Positions 26,414 to 34,878 of a stretch of DNA of 64,000 nucleotides are shown here, in pieces; position 1 is the stretch's first letter; each line of letters starts with the position of its first letter. The stretch covers positions 98,276-162,275 of the forward strand of contig JAABTJ010000001.1 of the NCBI GenBank assembly GCA_011389935.1, read 5' to 3'. The notes below the pieces were generated by a model that saw nothing but the letters and a program-made list of their open reading frames with translations, did not search any database and was not told where the DNA came from. Position numbers and translations under genes: made by a program. Origin of the DNA: Desulfobacteraceae bacterium. Its GTDB lineage: Bacteria > Desulfobacterota > Desulfobacteria > Desulfobacterales > Desulfosalsimonadaceae.

Positions 26414-26812
26414 CTACTTTTCCTTCTTTTCAGCCGCTTCCCGGATTTTCTGAACCAGCGCTGTGAGTTCGCACGGTTTCATCAAGTAGTCGAACGCGCC
26501 GGCTTCGATCCCCTGCTGGGCGGCAGCGGCGGAGCCGTGGCCCGTCAACATGATTACTTCCATTTTCGGGTCCATGCGCTTGAAAATTTTCAACACCTCG
26601 ATGCCGTCCATGTCTTCCATTTTTAAATCCAGAACGGCCACGTCAAATTCCTTGTCGCGCATTGCCTGGAGCGCCATGGTTCCGCTGTAGGTTTTCGTCG
26701 TGTCCATACCGCGACGGTTGAGCCGGTTGGCCAGCACATTGACGTAATTCTCTTCGTCATCCACCAAAAGCAGCCTTATTTTTTCATTGGCAGCCTGGTT
26801 GTTTTCGTTCAT
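26414..26812 (-). CDS. single-domain response regulator
   Basis: This 132-residue stand-alone CheY-like receiver has all key residues: D18 and D19 for metal, phosphorylation site D62 in VAVLDLKMEDMDG, T90 in IMLTGHGS and K112 in YLMKPCE. It has no output domain, so it must act by binding a partner. It lies downstream of the NtrC-type regulator on the same strand with a 138-base gap and its own possible promoter. Its sequence resembles the other stand-alone receivers in this island, suggesting it belongs to the same phosphorelay network. Confidence 0.92.
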   Translation of the reverse strand: MNENNQAANEKIRLLLVDDEENYVNVLANRLNRRGMDTTKTYSGTMALQAMRDKEFDVAVLDLKMEDMDGIEVLKIFKRMDPKMEVIMLTGHGSAAAAQQGIEAGAFDYLMKPCELTALVQKIREAAEKKEK

Positions 26813-26851
26813 GGGAAATCCTTGTCACGCCCGCTTTGAAGGCGTTTTTTG

Positions 26852-26868
26852 GCCGCTTTGTAAGCGGC
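26852..26868. other. small hairpin in the gap between two regulators
   Basis: GCCGCTT and AAGCGGC are a perfect 7-bp stem with a 3-base loop. The gap 26813-26950 also has TTGACA-18-TATTTT read on the minus strand (26915-26910 and 26891-26886), a weak promoter for the single-domain receiver. The hairpin has no U-run after it on the minus strand. Confidence 0.3.
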
Positions 26869-26950
26869 GTATCGGTTTTGGTTGCAAAATATTTGTTCTT
26901 ACTGGTTTTTGTCAACGCAGACCGGCTTGCAGGGATTGTTCTTTCGTTGC

Positions 26951-28351
26951 TCATTCTTCGTCGCGATACGCCCCGTTTTTCACGCCGGCTTCTTTAATCA
27001 ACCGATGTAAATACTGCCGCTGTATGCCGGCTTTTACAGCGGCCTGGGTGACGTTGCCGCCGTGTTTTTCGAGCAGCGCCTCTATGTAGGCCCGGTAGAA
27101 ATCTTTGAGCACCGTTTCCCTGGCTTCTTTGAAGGGGAGGGAAAACACGTTCTCATCAGTCGGCAAGTGTTGCTTCAATCCGCCGGTTTCCTCGAGGCAT
27201 AAATTTTTTTTCGTCAATTCGCTCCCCTGGCAGAAAATAACACCCCGTTCGATGATGTTTTCCAATTCCCGCACGTTGCCGGTGTAATTGTGATTTTTGA
27301 GTGTGCCCATGGCCTCCGGTGAAATGTTCCGGATGTCCTTGTTGTTGATCCTGTTGTATTTGGCAAGAAAATGGTAGCTCAAAAGGGGGATGTCCCCGCG
27401 CCTTTCCTGCAGTTTCGGCAGGTCAATCCGGATCACGTTCAGGCGGTAATAGAGGTCTTCCCGGAAGCGCCTTTCCCGGATGGCCTCGGTCAAATCCTGG
27501 TTTGTCGCGGCAATGAATCGAAGGTCTGCCGTCCGGGTAGCCACGCTGCCGACGGGTTTGTACTCTCCGTGTTGCAGCAGGCGCAGCAGCCTCGTCTGCA
27601 AACGGGGGTTCAACTCGCCGATTTCATCAAGGAAAAGCGTGCCTTTGTGCGCCTCTTCCACAACGCCTTTCGTGTCCTTCCACGCGCCGGTAAATGCGCC
27701 CTTTACATGCCCGAACAATTCGCTTTCCATGAGTTCAGGGGGGATGGCGGCGCAATTGAGCGTGACCATTTTCCCATCGCGTCGGAGACTATGCCGGTGA
27801 ATCGCGTTGGCCACCAGTTCTTTTCCGGTGCCGCTGGCGCCGGTTATCAGGACGGTTCCCATGGTGGGGGCCACCTGTCGGATGCGCTCGATGATATTAT
27901 GCATCAGCGGTGAATCCGTAACCAAGCCCGCGAAACTTTCGTCTTCGGCCATGGCCGTTCGCAGCCGGCGGTTTTCATGTAAAAGGGCATGCCACTGCAG
28001 CGCTTTTTCCATGGTTACAAGAATTCGTTCCCGTCGAAACGGCTTGGTAATATAATCGAACGCCCCTTTCCGGGTGGCCTCCACGGCGGTATCCACAGTG
28101 GCATAGGCGGTCATGATAACCACCGGGATGTCGGGATTGATTGCCTTTACTGCCTCAAGCACCTGGATTCCGTTCATCTTCGGCATTTTGAGATCGGTGA
28201 TCACAAGGTCGAACGGGTGGGCCTTGCAATGTTCCATGGCCGCAAACGGATCGTCCTGGACCGTGATTTCGTGGTCGGATTTTTCGCTGATAATTCGTTT
28301 CAGCAGACGCAGCATGTCCTTTTCATCATCAATGATCAGTATTTTCGACAT
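26951..28351 (-). CDS. NtrC-family sigma-54-dependent response regulator
   Basis: This 466-residue regulator has a receiver domain (D8, D9, phosphorylation site D53, T81, K103), a AAA+ ATPase with Walker A GASGTGKE and the sigma-54 contact loop GAFTGAWKD, and a C-terminal Fis-type helix-turn-helix (GNVTQAAVKAGIQRQYLHRLI). Its start lies inside the end of the kinase gene with a 23-base overlap and the Shine-Dalgarno sequence GAGAGGAAAG, so kinase and regulator are a cognate pair. A good sigma-54 promoter lies nearby at 30766, in front of the divergent module, and is the obvious candidate target. Confidence 0.95.
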   Translation of the reverse strand: MSKILIIDDEKDMLRLLKRIISEKSDHEITVQDDPFAAMEHCKAHPFDLVITDLKMPKMNGIQVLEAVKAINPDIPVVIMTAYATVDTAVEATRKGAFDYITKPFRRERILVTMEKALQWHALLHENRRLRTAMAEDESFAGLVTDSPLMHNIIERIRQVAPTMGTVLITGASGTGKELVANAIHRHSLRRDGKMVTLNCAAIPPELMESELFGHVKGAFTGAWKDTKGVVEEAHKGTLFLDEIGELNPRLQTRLLRLLQHGEYKPVGSVATRTADLRFIAATNQDLTEAIRERRFREDLYYRLNVIRIDLPKLQERRGDIPLLSYHFLAKYNRINNKDIRNISPEAMGTLKNHNYTGNVRELENIIERGVIFCQGSELTKKNLCLEETGGLKQHLPTDENVFSLPFKEARETVLKDFYRAYIEALLEKHGGNVTQAAVKAGIQRQYLHRLIKEAGVKNGAYRDEE

Positions 28352-30524
28352 TGCCTTTCCTCTCCGGGACCGACTTCAGCGTAATGGTAAAGGTAGTTCC
28401 CTGCCGGCCCGATGTTTCCCCCGTATGTGATTCACACGCGATGGATCCCCCATATCGGCTGATGATGCCGTAACTGACAAAGAGACCCAGACCGGTGCCT
28501 TCCCCCTCTGGCTTGGTGGTATAAAAGGGATCAAAAATCCGGTTGATATCTGCTTCCGATATGCCCGTTCCCGTGTCTGAAAAGGTAACGACAACGCCAT
28601 TGCCGGCTTCTTCCTGGCGGGCGGATATGCCAAGTATTCCACCGTCGGGCATGGCGGCCACGGCATTATTGATAAGATTCAGGAAAACCTGCTGAAGCTG
28701 CCGGAAGTCGCCGGTGACTGCAGACAGCGGCTTGGACAGGCGCATATCCAGTTCGATTTCGTTCATGTCAAGGGTGTGCTTGACGATCTTTACGACTTCC
28801 CGGATACACTTGTTGAGATCGGTGGTTTCAGAGGTTTCCTCCCCATGCCGGGCGAAGCTGAGCAGGTTTTCCACGATTTGCTTGCAATGCAGCCCCTGGC
28901 GTTCAATGGTTTTCAGGTCCTCAAAGTCCTGGCTTTCCGGGTCGGCGCTGCGAATGAGCAGGTCTGAAAATCCAAGGATCACACTCAGCGGATTGTTGAT
29001 CTCGTGCGCCACGCCTGCGGCGAGGGTACCCATGGATGCCAGTTTCTCCGCGTTGATCAGGCGGCTTTCCAGGTTCTTTTGTTCCGTGATGTCCCTTGCA
29101 ATACATAACACCGTGCTGACGTCTCCCTTTTTATCCTTCAATGGCATGAAGTTGGCGTTTATCCAGGTGCGCCCCCTTTTGCCCGGAAGATCAACGATAT
29201 CGCGGATGCTTTTCCCGTGCCGAAACACCCGTTGAACCAGTGCGTGTATTTTTTTTGCGGCCGGTTCGGGAAAAAGGGATGAAAGCGGCATGCCGATGTA
29301 ATCCGACGGTTTTTCCCCGAAAAATCCGGCCGTAAACGGGTTGAGTGAGTAGAAATCGCCATTTTTCTCAACGGTAAAGATAAAATCCTCCGCGCTTTCC
29401 ACAAGCGACCGGTATTTTTCCTCGGAACGCATGAGTGCTTGCGTCCGGTCTTTTACTTCGATTTCAAGGTACCGGGACCAGCGTTTTTCAAGAAACAGCA
29501 CTGCGCAGGCCGCCGAAACAACCGCCATCAGCAGAAGTATCTGCAGTAGAAGCTGCCGGGAACGGGCGTCTTCTACAAGCCCTTCGATTTCCGATATGGG
29601 CGCGACTACCGCAATAGACCATGTCCGGGGATAATGTCCTTCCAGCCGTATGGGCGTAAAGGCAATAAGTTTTTCCACGTGCCCCGTGACGCCCCTGTGC
29701 CATCCGGATTCGTAGGATCCCGTGCCTTCCAGGCCTTTGAGCATTTTTTCCTTCTGAATGAAGTTGATGGTATGAAAAGAGAGTCGCGGGTCCTCTTCTT
29801 TTCGCACATTGAAGGCGTCCCTGCCGATAAATTCGGTTTTGGGATGATACAGGAAATGACCGTCTTCGGAGATAATCCAGGCATAGCCGGTTTTGCCGGA
29901 CTGGATGCCCTTTGCAAACGGGTTCAAGAACCACGAGATGTTAATGTCAAAGACAACGAGTCCCATCTGCGGGGCCGGGAGAGGGGTCGCCATGAAAAGA
30001 TTGAGGCGGGAGGAATCGGCAAGGGGGCTGGAAAACCACACCCTATCGGGAAGAAGTTCTCCGGGGTCCGGTAGAAAAGAAAATTCTCCGGCCGAAGATG
30101 TCCACTGATCGTCGTATATGTAATGGTAGGCTTTCTGGTTGGTTTCGCCGGCTTCGATAAGCATGATTTTTTGAACGCCGCTTTCAACCACCCGGGCGAG
30201 GCTTTTCTGCATGATCGGCTGCATCGATTCCGGGTCGGATAACATCGGCCTTCCGCCTTCGGATCGAAGCGCCCTGGGGGCGATTTCTCTGCTGATCAGC
30301 TTCAGTTCTTTTTCCAGAAACCCGAGTTCCCGTTCAACAAGGCCGGCGACATGCCGGGCGACAACCAGCTGCTCCTCGTTGAACTGCCGGCTGACGATAT
30401 TGCGAATTTCAGCCGTATGCCAAAGGCCCAAAGCAATGGCCGCCAGAATAAACAAGAACGCCACGGACAGCGTGATTGCAATGGCATTTCGTTCAGCCTT
30501 CGTGCGACGGGATGATTTCTGCAT
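28329..30524 (-). CDS. membrane sensor histidine kinase (Cache-like, PAS, HisKA, HATPase)
   Basis: This 731-residue kinase has two membrane segments (about 14-36 and 325-345) flanking an extracytoplasmic Cache-like sensor, a PAS domain at about 366-485, the HisKA phosphorylation histidine H507 in AAGVAHEINNPLS, and an ATPase domain ending with GEGTGLGLFVSYGI. It pairs with the NtrC-type regulator that overlaps its end. The start at 30524 is supported by AAGGGG ten bases upstream; a longer frame to 30602 has no Shine-Dalgarno sequence. It is divergent from the module that starts at 30.9 kb. Confidence 0.93.
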   Translation of the reverse strand: MQKSSRRTKAERNAIAITLSVAFLFILAAIALGLWHTAEIRNIVSRQFNEEQLVVARHVAGLVERELGFLEKELKLISREIAPRALRSEGGRPMLSDPESMQPIMQKSLARVVESGVQKIMLIEAGETNQKAYHYIYDDQWTSSAGEFSFLPDPGELLPDRVWFSSPLADSSRLNLFMATPLPAPQMGLVVFDINISWFLNPFAKGIQSGKTGYAWIISEDGHFLYHPKTEFIGRDAFNVRKEEDPRLSFHTINFIQKEKMLKGLEGTGSYESGWHRGVTGHVEKLIAFTPIRLEGHYPRTWSIAVVAPISEIEGLVEDARSRQLLLQILLLMAVVSAACAVLFLEKRWSRYLEIEVKDRTQALMRSEEKYRSLVESAEDFIFTVEKNGDFYSLNPFTAGFFGEKPSDYIGMPLSSLFPEPAAKKIHALVQRVFRHGKSIRDIVDLPGKRGRTWINANFMPLKDKKGDVSTVLCIARDITEQKNLESRLINAEKLASMGTLAAGVAHEINNPLSVILGFSDLLIRSADPESQDFEDLKTIERQGLHCKQIVENLLSFARHGEETSETTDLNKCIREVVKIVKHTLDMNEIELDMRLSKPLSAVTGDFRQLQQVFLNLINNAVAAMPDGGILGISARQEEAGNGVVVTFSDTGTGISEADINRIFDPFYTTKPEGEGTGLGLFVSYGIISRYGGSIACESHTGETSGRQGTTFTITLKSVPERKGNVENTDH

Positions 30525-30765
30525 GTTTTGTGGTCCCCTTGATGACGGGCGCGCGCTTTCAGTAGCACCCCTTTCACATTGCATACCTTTTTTTGTCTGC
30601 ATGATCCATTAAAAACGGAAGCAGGGGGTTTTTGTCAACTATAATGTTACACCCGTGTCAACTGTTAGGATACACTGTTCCCGCCGTTTTTTCCCGTCTT
30701 TTTGTCCTGCATATATAACGCTCTGAAAATTATAGTAATAAATTAAAAATGAAATCTCGCCGGAC

Positions 30766-30783
30766 TTGGCACGGCCTTTGAAA
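30766..30783 (+). promoter_or_regulatory. sigma-54 promoter upstream of signalling/transport module 1
   Basis: TTGGCACGGCCTTTGAAA closely fits the -24/-12 consensus: GG at 30768-30769, ten bases, then G at 30780, with TGGCACG complete and only the -12 C replaced by A. It lies about 115 bases upstream of the receiver gene at 30898. The gap 30525-30840 has no gene. Control by the NtrC-type regulator encoded divergently is likely, but no repeated enhancer site was identified by eye. Confidence 0.75.
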
Positions 30784-30897
30784 TAATGGATGTTGTATTC
30801 CCTTGGGCAGGGAAGGCGGGAACATGAATGCGGAGGAGCCATGAAAATACCGGGTCGAAATATCATGAAGCATTTTTTCACGGAGAGGGAGCCTGGC

Positions 30898-31368
30898 ATG
30901 GATGTGAAAAAAGAGATGAAACTGATGATCGTCGATGATGAAGAGCGCTTTTTGTACGCAATGGAAAAGCTGCTGACCAAAAAAGGCTATGACGTCCAGA
31001 CCGCATCCAGCGGTGAACAATGCCTCGAGATCCTGGAGAAAAAACGCCTTCACGTGGTGATACTGGATATCAAAATGCCGGGGTTGGACGGGTTGGAGAC
31101 GCTGCGTCGGATCAAGCGCCTGTATCCGCTTGTCGAGGTCATTCTGCTGACCGGTCATGCCACCGTAGAATCCGCTGTGGACGGTTTGAAATGCGGTGCC
31201 TCCGATTTTTTGATGAAACCGATCAGCGCCGATGATCTCCTTGAGCGGGTTGAAGATGCGTTCGCCCGCAGCCGGGCAGTGGCGGCCAAAATTGACGAAG
31301 CAAGGTCCCGCAGGTTTATGCAGCAGTCGCCCGGCGACATCCTGAAAGATGCAGCGGAGGAAAAATGA
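30898..31368 (+). CDS. response regulator receiver protein
   Basis: This receiver protein of 156 residues from ATG 30898 has D13, D14, phosphorylation site D57, a threonine in ILLTGHAT and a lysine in FLMKPIS. The C-terminal 40 residues are charged and helical, without a DNA-binding domain. The start is uncertain: ATG 30841 has GGAGG very close, giving 19 more residues, while ATG 30898 has GAGAGGG at normal distance and begins right at the domain. It is the first gene behind the sigma-54 promoter, so it reads as the leading receiver of module 1 with the kinase at 31436. Confidence 0.9.
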   Translation: MDVKKEMKLMIVDDEERFLYAMEKLLTKKGYDVQTASSGEQCLEILEKKRLHVVILDIKMPGLDGLETLRRIKRLYPLVEVILLTGHATVESAVDGLKCGASDFLMKPISADDLLERVEDAFARSRAVAAKIDEARSRRFMQQSPGDILKDAAEEK

Positions 31369-31435
31369 CGCACCAGTCCTTTCGGTTCCCCTTTGCGCAA
31401 AGACAACCAGAGGTGGTCTTTTTGGAGGCGTGGAG

Positions 31436-33178
31436 ATGCAGGGCAAAAGAGCAGACAGGAACCATATGAACAATACCGATGCCCGAATGCGGAAAACCGT
31501 TCTTTTCAGCATGATCCTGGTCCCGGTCATACCGTTCGTGCTGGTGATCCTGGTCGGGTATTTCTATTCGGCGATTTCCATTGAGGCAAGAACGGTGGAA
31601 ACCCTGCAGCGGATCGTGAATGATCACCGGCATATGATCGATACCTTTTTACGGGAGCGCCGAACCAACCTGGAATTCGTTATTCATACAAATTCGTTTG
31701 AATCGCTGCGCCGGCCGCACAACCTCGCCTTTGTATACGATAATCTCCGGGGGGTCTCCAACGCTTTCGTGGATCTGGGCGTTTTTGATGAAAACGGGCT
31801 CCATGTCGCCTATCACGGACCGCATCAGTTGAGCGGGAAAGTGTATAAAGAGGAGCCTTGGTTCGTGGGGGTTATGCAAAACGGGGTGCATATCAGCGAT
31901 GTGTTTCTGGGGTTCAGGGGATATCCACACTTCATCATCGCGGTTGCCAGGCAGGAAAACGGGAAAACCTGGGTTCTTCGGGCGACCATCGATACCTATA
32001 TATTCAATGACATGGTCGGGCGCATCCGCATCGGCAAAAGCGGCGAGGCATATATCATAAATAATGACGGGGTGTTTCAGACAGCCCCCCTGGCCGGAGA
32101 TCTGCTGTTGCAGCCGGATCCGAATCGGTCGCTTTACCTGATGCCCCATGACGGCATTAAAACGTTTATGAGCAACCCGAACATTCCCGGGGTATTCCAG
32201 CCGTATTTTGGCAGGGATGCCTATCTGTATGCAACGACGTGGCTGGAAGAAAAGCCCTGGCTGATGGTGGTTCGGCAAGAAAAAAAAGACGCGTTTCGAA
32301 ACCTGCGTTTTGCGATGTACCTGATCGCGGGGATCGTGGTCACTGGTCTGACTGCGATCGTCGGGCTCGCCTTTCACCAGACCGGTCGGGTTATCCACCG
32401 GATCAAGCGGATGGATGCGGAGAAAAAGGGTCTTGAAAACCAGTTGATACGGGCGACGCGCCTTGCCGAGCTGGGGCAGATGGCCGCGGGTTTCGCCCAT
32501 GAGATCAACAATCCACTCCAGGTCATCCGCGGTGAACAGGCGCTTATGGAATTCATTATAACGGAGATGCGGGAAAAACCGGAGGGTATTGACGATGGGT
32601 CCCTTGCAGAGCTGGAAGACTCGATTCGTCAGATGACCGTTCAAATTAGCCGGTGCTCCCATATTACCCAGGCGATATTGAGTTTTGGCCGGAATACCGA
32701 GCCCGACATGGAAGACATTCGTCTGGATGATTTTTTTGCCGAAATCATCGCAATGATATCCAACAAGGCGGCTGTGCACGGCATCTCCATCAACCAGAGG
32801 ATTGGCGGAGACGCGCCGCTGATACACGGGGACAAGGGACTGTTGCAGCAGGTTTTGCTCAACCTGCTCAACAATGCCATTGACGCGGTTTTGGAAAAAC
32901 ACGGGTCCCGGGGGGGTGAAATCCTGGTTTATGCAGGGAGGGCCGAAGACGGCCAGGTGGAGATCTCCGTCCAGGACAACGGCGCAGGCATCAGCGCAGA
33001 AAATATGGACAAAATCTTTACGCCCTTTTTCACCACCAAGCCGCCGGGAAAAGGGACCGGGCTCGGGTTGTCGGTCTGCTATGGAATCGTGGAAAACCTG
33101 GGGGGGGAAATGTCGGTCAGCAGCCATGAGGATGCCGGCACGACTTTCACCCTGCGGTTTCCGGCAGCGGGAAAATAA
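31436..33178 (+). CDS. Cache-domain sensor histidine kinase, module 1
   Basis: This 580-residue kinase has membrane segments at about 21-43 and 293-313, an extracytoplasmic double-Cache sensor between them (EEPWFVGVMQNGVHISDVFLG near 139-158), phosphorylation site H355 in AGFAHEINNP, and an ATPase domain ending KGTGLGLSVCYGI. The start at 31436 has GGAGGC upstream. The sensor pattern with HISDVFLGFRGYPHF is shared with the kinases at 38428 (VTDLYLGLRLHPHF) and 44472 ([14 protein letters not shown]), so these are paralogues. Cache domains of this type often bind small carboxylates. The ligand here is not known. Confidence 0.94.
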   Translation: MQGKRADRNHMNNTDARMRKTVLFSMILVPVIPFVLVILVGYFYSAISIEARTVETLQRIVNDHRHMIDTFLRERRTNLEFVIHTNSFESLRRPHNLAFVYDNLRGVSNAFVDLGVFDENGLHVAYHGPHQLSGKVYKEEPWFVGVMQNGVHISDVFLGFRGYPHFIIAVARQENGKTWVLRATIDTYIFNDMVGRIRIGKSGEAYIINNDGVFQTAPLAGDLLLQPDPNRSLYLMPHDGIKTFMSNPNIPGVFQPYFGRDAYLYATTWLEEKPWLMVVRQEKKDAFRNLRFAMYLIAGIVVTGLTAIVGLAFHQTGRVIHRIKRMDAEKKGLENQLIRATRLAELGQMAAGFAHEINNPLQVIRGEQALMEFIITEMREKPEGIDDGSLAELEDSIRQMTVQISRCSHITQAILSFGRNTEPDMEDIRLDDFFAEIIAMISNKAAVHGISINQRIGGDAPLIHGDKGLLQQVLLNLLNNAIDAVLEKHGSRGGEILVYAGRAEDGQVEISVQDNGAGISAENMDKIFTPFFTTKPPGKGTGLGLSVCYGIVENLGGEMSVSSHEDAGTTFTLRFPAAGK

Positions 33179-33259
33179 AGAGGAACTGCCCCCCGACCCC
33201 CGGCGGGGAGCTGAAACAAGGCCGGATAAAATGACTGTCCACAAAACAGGAAAAGGACC

Positions 33260-33541
33260 ATGGCAAACAATTTTCGTATTCAAAAGCATAGAAGAAACGG
33301 CGAACTGTATCTCAACCTGATCGGGGATTTTGACGGCAGCTCCGCGATGGAATTGGTCAATGTATTGAATAACCATGCCGGTGGAACCGAAAAAATATTC
33401 GTCCACACCTGCTTTGTTTCATCCATGATCCCGTTCGGCGAGGAGGTGTTTAAAAAAAAGCTTCGCGTCAACGGAAAACGCTTTGATGATTTTGTATTTA
33501 CGGGTCAGTACGGGGAATCCATGGCCACGGACTGCTGCTGA
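33260..33541 (+). CDS. small STAS-like protein
   Basis: This 93-residue protein has the strand-helix pattern of a stand-alone STAS/anti-sigma-antagonist domain, with LYLNLIGDFDGSSAMELVNVL near residues 16-36. The phosphorylation-site serine of SpoIIAA-type proteins falls about residue 58-62, where FVSSMIP is found, but the alignment is uncertain. STAS domains regulate SLC26 anion transporters by fusion; here a free STAS-like domain sits three genes before an SLC13 permease. That parallel is inference. It could also be a partner of the Usp or kinase. Confidence 0.65.
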   Translation: MANNFRIQKHRRNGELYLNLIGDFDGSSAMELVNVLNNHAGGTEKIFVHTCFVSSMIPFGEEVFKKKLRVNGKRFDDFVFTGQYGESMATDCC

Positions 33542-33624
33542 GAGGGATTGGGGCAACCCCCGTCTGCGGCCTGCCGGAAGTGTTGCAGGCCCGATGTCAA
33601 TATTTAGGGAAAGGGAGGTCTTTC

Positions 33625-34530
33625 ATGGACAGGCAAAGCAGGCTGCTTGTATTGCTGGACGGATCAGAGCGCGCACTTGACGCCGTTCATTATGTTGCAT
33701 CCGTAAAAAACTTTTCTTCCATGACCGTAGTCGTGCTTTTCAACGTATATGCTCAGATTCCGAATGGTTATCTTGATCTTGAAAGACAGCCGGAAGACCC
33801 TGACGGAGAAACGGAAATCAAATCATGGCAAACGATCCAGGAAAAAAGACGGATGCAGTACATGCAGCGCGCAGAGAGTATCCTGAAGCGCAATGGCGTT
33901 GAAAATGTGGAAATCCGGATCCGCAAAATCATCCGGGGGGTTGCACGGGATATCCTGGTGGAAGCCCGGCAGGATTACATGGCAACCGTGATGACGCGTC
34001 GGGGCATGGGGCTTCTTGCCGGACTTCCCGTTGGCAGCGTTGCCGGCAAGCTTCTCCAGAACCTGTCGTCCACCCCCATCATACTTGCCCCCGAAAAAGC
34101 GTGCTCGGATCAGGTATTGATCGCCGTTGACGGTTCGGAAGATTGTATGCGGGCGGTTTCGTTTGCCGCGGCAATGCTGGGGAAGGATCACAGGATCGGC
34201 CTTGTGCATGTCATAAGAAACCGGGGCGATTCGGATTTTATGATGACCTCCGCGGATACCCGGCGGATCAAAACAGATATGGAAACCGCTTTTGAAAAGA
34301 TGAAGGCGCAGCTCGTGAAAAACGGTCTCCGGCCCGATGATCTGTCGTTTAAAATCATTGATGGTTCATCCAGCCGTGCGGGGAGCATATTGCAGGAAGC
34401 CGCGGAAGAAAAGTATGACACGATCGTACTGGGTCGCAGGGGGCTTTCCGGGACGAGCGATTTTTCCATGGGACGGGTCAGCAGCAAGATTGTCCAGATG
34501 GCGGATCATCGTGCGGTATGGCTGGTTTGA
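33625..34530 (+). CDS. double-domain universal stress protein
   Basis: This 301-residue protein holds two Usp domains, about 5-155 and 165-301. The first begins RLLVLLDGSERALDAVHYV and the second QVLIAVDGSEDCMRAV. The ATP-binding motif G-2x-G-9x-G(S/T) is recognisable in the second (LGRRGLSGTSDFSMGRVSSKI) and is degenerate in the first (TRRGMGLLAGLPVGSVAGKLL). The start at 33625 has GGGAGG upstream. Usp proteins often bind ATP or act with transporters. It is a paralogue of the protein at 49594 in module 3, again next to an SLC13 permease. Confidence 0.9.
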   Translation: MDRQSRLLVLLDGSERALDAVHYVASVKNFSSMTVVVLFNVYAQIPNGYLDLERQPEDPDGETEIKSWQTIQEKRRMQYMQRAESILKRNGVENVEIRIRKIIRGVARDILVEARQDYMATVMTRRGMGLLAGLPVGSVAGKLLQNLSSTPIILAPEKACSDQVLIAVDGSEDCMRAVSFAAAMLGKDHRIGLVHVIRNRGDSDFMMTSADTRRIKTDMETAFEKMKAQLVKNGLRPDDLSFKIIDGSSSRAGSILQEAAEEKYDTIVLGRRGLSGTSDFSMGRVSSKIVQMADHRAVWLV

Positions 34531-34596
34531 CGGAGAAATCAAAGCGCCCCCCGATTGTCCCTGATGTCGTAACCTGCCGCAATCAAGGAGGAACGA

Positions 34597-34731
34597 ATGA
34601 AACAGAATTTCAAACAAGTATGGAAGACCGGTGTTATCCGAATACCGGCCCGAATCGAACGGACCTTTTTCTTCTGGGCAAGCATCGTCGCCGTGGCGAT
34701 TTATTTGGCAAACCGTTTTTGGGCGTATTAA
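34597..34731 (+). CDS. 44-residue single-span membrane protein
   Basis: ATG 34597 with the excellent Shine-Dalgarno sequence AAGGAGGAACGA opens a 44-codon frame ending at TAA 34729-34731. The peptide begins MKQNFKQVWKTGVIR, is basic at the N-terminus, and has one membrane segment at about residues 24-37 (FFFWASIVAVAIYLA), ending NRFWAY. It lies 66 bases after the Usp gene and 147 bases before the SLC13 permease. The basic N-terminus and the order fit a small accessory subunit or regulator of the permease. No homology is claimed. The support is the ribosome-binding site and the composition. Confidence 0.65.
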   Translation: MKQNFKQVWKTGVIRIPARIERTFFFWASIVAVAIYLANRFWAY

Positions 34732-34878
34732 CAGGACTTTCCCGACGCCGGCCAGGGATCAGCCATGGATCGGCCATGGAAACCGCCAGTTATGAAAACG
34801 TTGTTGAAAAAATACATGGCGACCGGCTTTTTCGGAAAAACCGACCGAAACGAATGAAGAAAAACAAAGGAGAGTCCA

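Noticed and set aside
31649..33406. Long minus-strand open frame (585 codons) opposite the module 1 kinase
   Set aside because: It is a shadow of the kinase; the protein sequence is histidine- and proline-rich without motifs.
34772..34858. Short frame of about 21 codons just before the module 1 permease
   Set aside because: It has no ribosome-binding site and no hydrophobic span, unlike the frame at 34597.
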